From the NCBI RefSeq assembly GCF_001562055.1, contig NZ_LLWE01000025.1:62001-126000 (forward strand): a stretch of 64,000 bases of DNA, given 5' to 3'. The notes under the pieces were generated by a model. The model did not search any database. It was given only the letters and a program-made list of their open reading frames with translations, and was not told the DNA's origin. Source of the stretch: Polycladidibacter stylochi. GTDB lineage: Bacteria > Pseudomonadota > Alphaproteobacteria > Rhizobiales > Stappiaceae. Below are positions 57,479 through 64,000 of the stretch, in pieces. The translations under genes and the position numbers were made by a program. Position 1 is the first letter of the stretch. Every line of letters starts with the position of its first letter.

Positions 57479-58543
57479 CTATTTATTTTTCTTTAACTGT
57501 AAAACATAACCAATAACCTTAGCCACAGCTTCATATTGATCTTCCGGCACATAATCATTGAGGTCAATCGCAGCATAGAGTGAGCGCGCTAAAGGTGGAT
57601 TCTCAACGATAGGAACATCGGCATCCTTGGCGACCTCACGAATGCGCAGCGCCAAGCTATCAACCCCTTTTGCAACACACTTAGGCGCTCCCATCCCCTC
57701 TTCATAATGCAACGCTACAGCAAAGTGAGTTGGGTTGGTAATAACAACCGTTGCTCCTGGAACGTCACTCATCATCCGCTGTCGGGAGCGCATAATTCTC
57801 AACTCCCGAACTTTTGCTTTAATCTGCGGGTCCCCTTCTTGCTGCTTGTATTCGTCCTTCACCTCACGCTTGGTCATCCTTTGCTTTTTTAACCAGCTTT
57901 GTCTTTGCCATAAATAGTCAACGGCAGCCAACACTGTCATAACAGCAAGGATTGCACCTACCAGCTTAAGTGACAACTCTTTAGTTTCGATAAGAAGTAA
58001 CTTAGTATCCCGAAAAATAAGGGTATCAATCCGATCCCGTTCAGGCCACAACACAAAGAACATCAAGGTTGAAACCAAGCAAATCTTGACAAGCCCCCGT
58101 ATAAAGTTAGCCAGGCTTTCTTGTGAGAACAACCGTTTCATACCTTTTAACGGCGAGACCTTCTCAAATTTCGGTATTATCTTCTCGGCACTAACTATAG
58201 GTTTATGCTGGACAATATTCCCCATAACAGCAAAAAGGATCATGAAAAACAATGGTAAAGCTAACACAAATAAAAGTGCGGGGCCTGTTTGTGCCCATAA
58301 GTTAACCAGCCCACTGCCATCAACTTCAATCGTATCAGCATGCGAAATGAAATAGGATAATAATTGCTTTAAATCACTAGCTGTACTGTTGGAGAATAGC
58401 ACAAGAGCCAGCGAAGTTCCTAACAACGCAAACCAAGTACTCACTTCTTGCGATTTGGCGACATCACCCTTCTTATGCGCATCATCCAGACGCTTTTGCG
58501 AGGGTTCTTCGGTTTTTTCTGAATCATCGGTTTCATCAGCCAT
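57479..58543 (-). CDS. flhB: Flagellar export apparatus protein FlhB
   Basis: A 354-residue membrane protein that switches substrate specificity of the flagellar type III export gate. Four hydrophobic helices (about residues 36-50, 88-112, 150-166, 193-211) are followed by a cytoplasmic domain with the self-cleaving NPTH at 270-273 (VVITNPTHFAVALHY). A charged, Lys-rich N-terminus SEKTEEPSQKRLDDA is standard. It is 9 bp after fliR and 64 bp before cckA. Confidence 0.97.
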   Translation of the reverse strand: MADETDDSEKTEEPSQKRLDDAHKKGDVAKSQEVSTWFALLGTSLALVLFSNSTASDLKQLLSYFISHADTIEVDGSGLVNLWAQTGPALLFVLALPLFFMILFAVMGNIVQHKPIVSAEKIIPKFEKVSPLKGMKRLFSQESLANFIRGLVKICLVSTLMFFVLWPERDRIDTLIFRDTKLLLIETKELSLKLVGAILAVMTVLAAVDYLWQRQSWLKKQRMTKREVKDEYKQQEGDPQIKAKVRELRIMRSRQRMMSDVPGATVVITNPTHFAVALHYEEGMGAPKCVAKGVDSLALRIREVAKDADVPIVENPPLARSLYAAIDLNDYVPEDQYEAVAKVIGYVLQLKKNK

Positions 58544-58552
58544 AAACCACCA

Positions 58553-59326
58553 TTACCCCACCACAAACAGTTCAAGAGCCTGCCTGAACTCACTCATGTA
58601 CCAGCCCATCATAGTAACCAGTAATAGCATTAATAGGCCAAAACCAATCATGATATTAACGGGCATTGCCAGAAAGAAAATCTGCAATTGAGGCATGAGC
58701 TTGTTTAATAAGCCAAGTCCAAAGTAAAACACCAGGCCAAACAAAATAAAAGGAGCACCTAACCGCACTGCAATGGAAAAGACATGCGTTGTGGTCATGA
58801 TAGCAACTTTTGCCAAATCACCAGTTGGTAAACCTTGACCTGGAGGAAATAAATAAAAACTATCCCCCAAACCCATGATGATAATGTGGTGCATATTACT
58901 AGCAAAAATTAAAGTCGTACCAAGCAGTGCTAAAAAACTACCCAGCAGTGCCCCTTGCTGGCCGGAGTTGGTAATATCCCCCCCCATAGCAAAGGCAAGC
59001 CCGCTTTGGTTCGCAATCAAAGCACCGGCAGTTTGTAAGGCATAAGCAAGTATGCGCATGGCCAACCCAACAAAAAAGCCAATAAGCAACTCACCTGTAA
59101 CGAGCTTTAAGAGTGGCAGTAGCTTGCCAAGATCTTCAGCGGGATACTCCCCTTGTCCAATCGGGTAAAGGACTAAAGATAACATCAATGCAAGCGTTAG
59201 CCGAATGCGCACGGGTATGCCCCGCTCTCCTAGAGCAGGTACCAACATAACCATAGTCCCGATACGGGCAAAAATTAGAAAAAAAACAGTTGTATAGGCC
59301 GAAAGAAACCCCAGATCAAAGCTCAT
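58553..59326 (-). CDS. fliR: Flagellar export gate protein FliR
   Basis: A 257-residue integral membrane component of the export gate with about six helices; LTLALMLSLVLYP and AGALIANQSGLAFAMGGDI are typical. It assembles with FliP and FliQ into the core pore. It lies in the minus-strand flgB-flgC-fliE-fliQ-fliR-flhB order, 68 bp after fliQ. Confidence 0.95.
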   Translation of the reverse strand: MSFDLGFLSAYTTVFFLIFARIGTMVMLVPALGERGIPVRIRLTLALMLSLVLYPIGQGEYPAEDLGKLLPLLKLVTGELLIGFFVGLAMRILAYALQTAGALIANQSGLAFAMGGDITNSGQQGALLGSFLALLGTTLIFASNMHHIIIMGLGDSFYLFPPGQGLPTGDLAKVAIMTTTHVFSIAVRLGAPFILFGLVFYFGLGLLNKLMPQLQIFFLAMPVNIMIGFGLLMLLLVTMMGWYMSEFRQALELFVVG

Positions 59327-59394
59327 AGTTTACATAGCAACCTTTGCAAAATCTGTTTCTCTCACACCAGTAAAGCCCTAATGGCGAGCCACTC

Positions 59395-59661
59395 TTAAAA
59401 ACCTGTAATAATGAGCTGTGTTATTTCACGGGTGAAGCTACTCATCGTTGCCCCCATAAATGGCAGTGTTAACAACAAAGCAACAAAAATCGAAAGGATT
59501 TTAGGAACAAAAACCAGTGTCGCTTCTTGTATTTGAGTAAGAGCTTGAAATAGAGCAACAACAATGCCCACAAACAGCCCCACTAGCATTACAGGAGCAG
59601 CAACCAAAATTAACGTCCATATCGCCGAAGATGCAATATCAAGAACTTCCGCACCATTCAT
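59395..59661 (-). CDS. fliQ: Flagellar export gate protein FliQ
   Basis: An 88-residue, two-helix membrane protein of the export gate. It contains VGLFVGIVVALFQALTQIQE and ends with LPFMGATMSSFTREI, both diagnostic. It is 16 bp after fliE and precedes fliR. Confidence 0.96.
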   Translation of the reverse strand: MNGAEVLDIASSAIWTLILVAAPVMLVGLFVGIVVALFQALTQIQEATLVFVPKILSIFVALLLTLPFMGATMSSFTREITQLIITGF

Positions 59662-59677
59662 AACAATGCAATCTCAA

Positions 59678-59986
59678 CTAAATTGGCATACGCATTATTT
59701 CTTCGTAAGCAGAAATAACCCGATCCCGAACAGATACAACAGTTTCCATTGCTAATTCAGTTTCAGAAACAGCGGTAACCAAATCAACAACATTTGCCTT
59801 TCCCTGAACAAGGTCGAGAGTTTGTGCCTCACTCGCTTGCCCTGTTTTCTTAACCTCTTCAATTGCCGATTGCACCAACTGCCCAAAAGCAGGGTCAGAA
59901 CCCGCACCGCCCTCGGCACTATCTGCCGGATTCAGCAAATTGGCTGCCGCACTATAAGCACTTGCCGCAATTGTTGGATTTGCCAT
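59678..59986 (-). CDS. fliE: Flagellar hook-basal body protein FliE
   Basis: A 102-residue helical adaptor that connects the MS ring to the proximal rod. The C-terminal half, with VVDLVTAVSETELAMETVVS and VRDRVISAYEEIMRMPI, is typical. It follows flgC by 49 bp. Confidence 0.94.
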   Translation of the reverse strand: MANPTIAASAYSAAANLLNPADSAEGGAGSDPAFGQLVQSAIEEVKKTGQASEAQTLDLVQGKANVVDLVTAVSETELAMETVVSVRDRVISAYEEIMRMPI

Positions 59987-60035
59987 CTTTCACCCCTTTA
60001 AAGACAAGGAACCCCTACTCCTCGCCAAAAACACC

Positions 60036-60446
60036 TTAACCCTTAAGAATATCCAGTGTGCGCTGCATCATCGAGCGGCTTGCCTTGATCACATTTAAAT
60101 TAGCTTCATAAGTACGCTGGGCTTCGCGCATATCTGCCGCCTCTACAAGCGTACTAACATTAGGCATTTTCACATAACCCTTTGTGTTTGCCGCCGGGTG
60201 GTGCGGATCGTAACGAAGTTCAAACGCACTTTTGTCTTCTTGCACTTTGGCAAGCTCAACTAAATTAGCTCCCACCTCGCGGTCGAATTTGTTTTCAAAG
60301 CTAACCATTTTTCTACGATAAGGGTCGGCACCTGGTGTACGCCCTGTAGAATCCGCATTGGCAATATTTTCAGCAATCACCCGCATCCGGCCTGTCTGTG
60401 CTTTCAAGCCTGAAGCAGCAATCTGCATTGATTTATAAAAGTCCAT
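60036..60446 (-). CDS. flgC: Flagellar basal-body rod protein FlgC
   Basis: A 136-residue proximal-rod protein. It shows the rod N-terminus ASGLKAQTGRMRVIAENIAN, a DPYRRK segment, and the C-terminal AQRTYEANLNVIKASRSMM. It follows flgB by 14 bp. Confidence 0.96.
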   Translation of the reverse strand: MDFYKSMQIAASGLKAQTGRMRVIAENIANADSTGRTPGADPYRRKMVSFENKFDREVGANLVELAKVQEDKSAFELRYDPHHPAANTKGYVKMPNVSTLVEAADMREAQRTYEANLNVIKASRSMMQRTLDILKG

Positions 60447-60460
60447 CTCTTAACTCACAA

Positions 60461-60862
60461 TCACTTACGCAGTGCGCTTTTCAAAATACCCAGGCTTTTT
60501 GAATAGAGGCTGGTGGCGAGCTGATACTCCATCTGGTTCTCAGCAAGCTTTGTCATTTGCTCTTCCAAAACAACACTATTCCCATCAGGTGTCACCTCAT
60601 AACCAGTAGAGGTATAAGAGCGTGAACTTGCCGTCATTTGCACCTTATCTGCACCTAGGTGAGCCGAATTCGTCCGCTTTAAAGCAACATCGTGCCTGTT
60701 GTTGGCCAGAACCTCATCAAAACTGATTGGCGCGATATCTTTACTCTCATAGCCAGGGGTATCGGCATTTGCGATATTCTGCGCAAGAATCCCTTGCCTT
60801 TGCTGATGCCAGTCAAGTTTATTACGTAAGGCTTGTAGTATCGGCAAATTTGCAAGCGACAT
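60461..60862 (-). CDS. flgB: Flagellar basal-body rod protein FlgB
   Basis: A 133-residue proximal-rod protein and the first gene of this flagellar operon. LDWHQQRQGILAQNIANADT near the start and MTKLAENQMEYQLATSLYSK near the end are diagnostic. The ATG at 60862 with AGGGG upstream gives the normal N-terminus MSLANLPILQALR; a frame extending to 60904 would add 14 unlikely residues. Confidence 0.95.
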   Translation of the reverse strand: MSLANLPILQALRNKLDWHQQRQGILAQNIANADTPGYESKDIAPISFDEVLANNRHDVALKRTNSAHLGADKVQMTASSRSYTSTGYEVTPDGNSVVLEEQMTKLAENQMEYQLATSLYSKSLGILKSALRK

Positions 60863-61384
60863 ATGACTATCCCCTAAAGACCATTGAATACGCCTGTACA
60901 ACACGGCACTTCTTGCCGCATCCCATGGTTAATAATTAGTTAATATAAACCATAGAAACCTTAAAAGTCTAGCGATTTTCAAAAAACCTATTGTTTTCCC
61001 TTGGTAATTTTAGTGGTGACTGACTTCCTTAACTGGGCAATTCTTACCCAATCATTAGTAATATTAATCTCTTATATTTTTCATCCTGTCGTAAAATACT
61101 GATTTAAAATCTAAATATCCATTGAGATCAAAGCCTGAGTGGCTCACAAAAGGCAAGTAAAGCCAAAGCCGTCTGTACTTGGCTTGTGCGCAAGTCAACA
61201 GAAGCGAAAAGCGGCACCTATCAGAGCTTGTCATTCCCCCAACTTCCCCCTAAAGAAAGAAGATAGATTTTATTTGGTTTTCAAGGTGTGCTGCCAAAAC
61301 TCGCCAATGAAGCTAGAGCAACGAAAACCGGTAGTTTTATGGATCTGCATAATTCGTGTGGATTGACAATTAGTGAGGATGTGA
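60863..61384. promoter_or_regulatory. Divergent flagellar promoter region flgB / fliO
   Basis: 522 bp that must contain promoters for both flagellar units. An inverted repeat CGGCA-N5-TGCCG lies at 60904-60918, 42 bp before flgB, a candidate regulator site. TGGCTCACAAAAGGCA at 61140-61155 has sigma-54-like spacing of its GG and GC but a weak match. A 75-codon frame at 61139-61366 begins with GTG, has no ribosome-binding site and is Lys/Arg/Cys rich; I do not call it. Confidence 0.4.
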
Positions 61385-62710
61385 ATGTCAGATTGGCTCG
61401 TGGCCAGCTTTGGTCTTTCTGAAGGAACTGCAACAGTTTTTACGGCAATCATATCACTTGCCTTTGTTGTGGCATTAATTGCAATCATCGTGCCTTTTTT
61501 GAAACGCTTCGCCAGAACCAGTTATAAGGGCTACCGCAATCGCCAACCACGCATTGCTATCATGGACGCCACTGATGTTGACGCACGGCGCCGTCTTCTT
61601 CTGATCCGCCGCGATAACGTTGAGCATTTAATACTTGTTGGCGGACAAACAGACATTGTTGTTGAGCCAAACATCGTGCGTGCTATGCAACCCGCTGCAA
61701 CGGTCAAAGCACCGCCACAGCAACCGGCTAATTTTACAGCAAATCCAGCCTATGCCCCAGCTCAGACAACAGCGCAGACACCCCCTCCCCCCCAAGCTAA
61801 AGCTGCGCCTCACACCAATGATGTCTCAAGACCCGTGCAGCAACCGCAGCCACAACAAGCGCACGTAAAAGCAGAAACGCCATTACCAGTAGCGCCACAA
61901 CAAAAGCCGCCTCAAGTACTAAAAGTACCCCTTACACCAGAAGCTCAAGCGCTAAAACCGGCTATTAATATGTCACCAGCTCAGCGCCAAGCGCGCTCTA
62001 CAGCTGAGTATCAACGTCACCTAGCTGCCAGCCGAGAACGTTTGCGCAAGGGCGAACTCAAAACAAAACATGGCAATACTGATGATGCCCAGCTTACAGA
62101 AGCTCAGCGCCAAGCACAGCAGGTAGCTGCAGCAAGGGCATTGGCCGCGTCTAGAGCATCCGTAACTCCGCCATCTGCCGGCCCTGCAGCAAGGGCTGCA
62201 AGTGCTTTCGCAAAGCCCAACCCGCAACAAGGTGATGAGGCAGCAGCCAAAACCACTGACAGTAATCCGGTTGAAAATGCTGTAAAACTAGCGAGTGAAC
62301 TACCTAAATTGCAGGTATCGGCTTCTACAAATGAAAAACAAGAATCCAAAGCGAGTGAAGCTAAAAAACACATTAACATTGATCTTGAAGAAGCTTTAAA
62401 GCTTGATGTTACTGAAGAAAAAACAGCACCAGTACAGGCGAACGCAGAGCCAAAACCTGAAAGTGCTGCCAAGCAGGAAAGCACTGCCAGCGCAAAGCAA
62501 ACAGACAAAGAAGACGACACAAAATCATCTCCCGATCTGGACCAACAACTGGACCTTGTAGATCATATAGAAAAGGCTTCCACACAAGAAACAAAGACAG
62601 CCGACGAACAAGCTGAAGTCAAAACGACAAAAAACAAGAATGAAGACAAAGTCGCTAAAGAAATGGAACGTGAAATGGCGGACTTGCTAAACGAGCTCAA
62701 CCCCCATTAA
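61385..62710 (+). CDS. fliO: Flagellar protein FliO with long disordered C-terminal tail
   Basis: A 441-residue protein. One transmembrane helix (about residues 18-40) and the FliO domain to about residue 100 (RLLLIRRDNVEHLILVGGQTDIVVE) are followed by about 340 residues of low-complexity sequence, first Pro/Gln/Ala-rich, then Lys/Glu/Ala-rich with predicted coiled segments. FliO proteins are usually 100-200 residues and help assemble FliP. The stop overlaps the fliP start (TAATG), so the two are coupled. The tail's role is unknown. Confidence 0.88.
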   Translation: MSDWLVASFGLSEGTATVFTAIISLAFVVALIAIIVPFLKRFARTSYKGYRNRQPRIAIMDATDVDARRRLLLIRRDNVEHLILVGGQTDIVVEPNIVRAMQPAATVKAPPQQPANFTANPAYAPAQTTAQTPPPPQAKAAPHTNDVSRPVQQPQPQQAHVKAETPLPVAPQQKPPQVLKVPLTPEAQALKPAINMSPAQRQARSTAEYQRHLAASRERLRKGELKTKHGNTDDAQLTEAQRQAQQVAAARALAASRASVTPPSAGPAARAASAFAKPNPQQGDEAAAKTTDSNPVENAVKLASELPKLQVSASTNEKQESKASEAKKHINIDLEEALKLDVTEEKTAPVQANAEPKPESAAKQESTASAKQTDKEDDTKSSPDLDQQLDLVDHIEKASTQETKTADEQAEVKTTKNKNEDKVAKEMEREMADLLNELNPH

Positions 62711-63483
62711 TGCCAGAAAAGCAAATAAACCCAGAGATAAAAACTAGGAAAAAGCATCTCTATCTGGGTCTCTTTGCCACATTGCTGGGGCTTTACATAA
62801 CCCCAGCACTTGCACAGACGATCAATATAGATTTTGGTGGTGCCAATAGCCTAACCGAGCGTGCCATGCAAATGGTTGCCATGTTGACCATACTGTCATT
62901 GGCACCAAGCATTTTAATCATGGTCACCAGCTTCACGCGTATTGTGGTGGTGCTCTCGCTATTACGCTCGGCCATTGGTTTACAAACAGCGCCGCCCAAT
63001 GCTGTGATGATTTCGTTGGCTCTTTTTTTAACTGCCTTCGTTATGGAGCCAACATTCGAGCAAGCATATGACGTAGGCTTAAAGCCGCTTGCGCAAGGAA
63101 CGATCGAAATAGACCAGGCAATGGAACGTGTGGTCGAGCCGTTTCATATCTTCATGCGAACCCAAACGAGAGTAGAAGACCTTCAACTCTTTCAATCGCT
63201 CTCGCGCAAGCCAGCTCCTGAAACACCAGAGCAGATAAGCCTGCGGGTATTGGTACCAGCCTTTATGATTAGTGAGCTTCGCCGTGCATTCGAAATCGGC
63301 TTCCTGATTTATCTACCCTTCTTGATCATCGACCTTGTAATCGCTTCAATACTCATGTCTATGGGCATGATGATGCTGCCACCTGTTGTCATCTCCTTGC
63401 CCTTTAAGTTGATTTTCTTCGTGCTAATTGACGGATGGCAACTCATTGCCGGTTCACTCGTACGCAGCTTCACTGGCACTTAG
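62710..63483 (+). CDS. fliP: Flagellar export gate protein FliP
   Basis: A 257-residue protein with a cleavable signal (GLYITPALAQ) and four membrane helices, the main ring of the export gate. ILIMVTSFTRIVVVLSLLR, then QTAPPNAVMISLALFLT, and the C-terminal DLVIASILMSMGMMMLPPV are hallmark segments. It begins at the fliO stop, sharing one base. Confidence 0.97.
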   Translation: MPEKQINPEIKTRKKHLYLGLFATLLGLYITPALAQTINIDFGGANSLTERAMQMVAMLTILSLAPSILIMVTSFTRIVVVLSLLRSAIGLQTAPPNAVMISLALFLTAFVMEPTFEQAYDVGLKPLAQGTIEIDQAMERVVEPFHIFMRTQTRVEDLQLFQSLSRKPAPETPEQISLRVLVPAFMISELRRAFEIGFLIYLPFLIIDLVIASILMSMGMMMLPPVVISLPFKLIFFVLIDGWQLIAGSLVRSFTGT

Positions 63484-63685
63484 CCATAGAGAACAACAAA
63501 GCATTCGCTCAGGTTCAATTATTGAAGATAGTTCTCAAACTACAGTAAATAAAATAAGATAAAGAGCACGCGCTGCAACTCTGGTCTTCCGCACGATCTC
63601 AGCCGATACTTTTAGTTACCACAATTGCTTTTTCGCTCATTTGAACCATAGGCAAACACCTATAATCTAGTTTCAAAAAAGCATA
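63484..63685. other. Short spacer after fliP
   Basis: About 200 bp between the convergent fliP and the edge gene. No clear terminator, repeat or gene was seen. Confidence 0.4.
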
Positions 63686-64000
63686 TCACTCAACCAAGTC
63701 ATCAGAGGTGACACTTGCATCGTTTTCCATGAGCACGCGTTGAGGTTGCTCCTCGTCCTGTCGCCAATATTTAGACGACAAATAATGGCGGCGATACTCG
63801 TCAAGAAAACTGTCAAGACTGTCAGCGGTTGAGACCGACTTAGCCACCTTGAGAAACTCAACACCTTTATCTTCCATAGAACGAGTTGCGACATCAAAAG
63901 CATTGGCTTGGGGGCTATCAAGCATTTTGGGACCATATTTCTGCGTCAAACGCTGAATACCAATTCTATCCTCGCCCATCGCATATGCCACTGCAGCACG
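63686..64000 (-). CDS. C-terminal part of a protein of unknown function (runs off the window)
   Basis: The frame is open to the last base of the window (preceding codons Arg-Ala-Ala) and the visible 104 residues are a C-terminus. AYAMGEDRIGIQRLTQKYGP and SPQANAFDVATRS look like the end of a helical, TPR-like repeat protein, and SLDSFLDEYRRHYL follows. Similar long helical proteins sit near flagellar genes in alphaproteobacteria, but I cannot name the family. The true start lies to the right of the window. Confidence 0.6.
   Translation of the reverse strand, partial: RAAVAYAMGEDRIGIQRLTQKYGPKMLDSPQANAFDVATRSMEDKGVEFLKVAKSVSTADSLDSFLDEYRRHYLSSKYWRQDEEQPQRVLMENDASVTSDDLVE

Noticed and set aside
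60904-60918. Sigma-54 promoter upstream of flgB
   Set aside because: GGCAC and TTGC are present, but the spacing is two bases too short; the sequence is better read as an inverted repeat.
61139-61366. 75-codon frame starting with GTG upstream of fliO
   Set aside because: Lacks a ribosome-binding site and has Lys/Arg/Cys-rich composition unlike its neighbours; probably a chance frame in the promoter region.

Overview
The window is a 64 kb piece of an alphaproteobacterial chromosome of moderate GC content (just under half by eye). Support comes from the proteins (a CckA hybrid kinase, a DUF1476 protein beside purC, separate PurS/PurQ/PurL, a BolA-monothiol glutaredoxin pair, a fused indolepyruvate:ferredoxin oxidoreductase, an alpha-type RecA), from an alphaproteobacterial SOS box (GTTC-N7-GTTC) upstream of recA, and from one intergenic palindrome at 28334-28358 that resembles the dispersed repeats of Hyphomicrobiales. 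The backbone order purC-purS-purQ / purL-bolA-grx / ttcA / rpsD / murI / trmJ / icd / alaS / recA / cckA fits that order or a relative; I cannot fix the genus. The cell is flagellated and no phage, IS element, CRISPR array, tRNA or rRNA was recognised.

Layout. 0-4.3 kb: a minus-strand branched-chain amino acid ABC operon (livH-livM-livG-livF plus DUF6867) without its binding protein. 4.8-6.4 kb: a flavin reductase and a P1-family (DmpA-like) peptidase. 6.6-11.4 kb: a tetR-MFP-RND efflux operon whose promoter region carries four exact-period 20-bp tandem palindromic units, probably an operator array. 11.8-15.9 kb: a fused indolepyruvate oxidoreductase with a divergent Lrp/AsnC regulator. 16-19 kb: a BASS-like transporter, rpe and an alpha/beta hydrolase. 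19-28.3 kb: purine synthesis (purC, purS, a 40-residue membrane protein, purQ, purL) with bolA and grx4, interrupted by a chrA/araC/secreted-protein segment containing an 89-nt sequence that folds on paper into a contiguous three-way junction. 28.5-30.8 kb: a lipoprotein, ttcA and rpsD.

31.2-39.9 kb is an accessory catabolic island between rpsD and murI: two FCD-type GntR regulators bracket a D-2-hydroxyacid dehydrogenase, an SDR, a CaiT-like BCCT transporter and two paralogous FAD-dependent oxidoreductases. It looks like an uptake-and-oxidation route for a carnitine/betaine-like compound that I do not recognise, and is the best candidate for an undescribed system. 40-44 kb returns to backbone (murI, trmJ, an HdeD-like protein, icd). 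44.2-47 kb holds a frameshifted glycerophosphodiesterase, a potassium channel with a substituted cyclic-nucleotide domain and a small secreted protein. 47.2-51.4 kb: alaS and recA. 51.9-54.7 kb: pseudouridine salvage (psuK-psuG) and a lipoprotein.

54.9-64 kb is a flagellar/cell-cycle region: flgB-flgC-fliE-fliQ-fliR-flhB-cckA on the minus strand, and divergently fliO (with a very long disordered tail) overlapping fliP. A partial minus-strand gene runs off the right edge.
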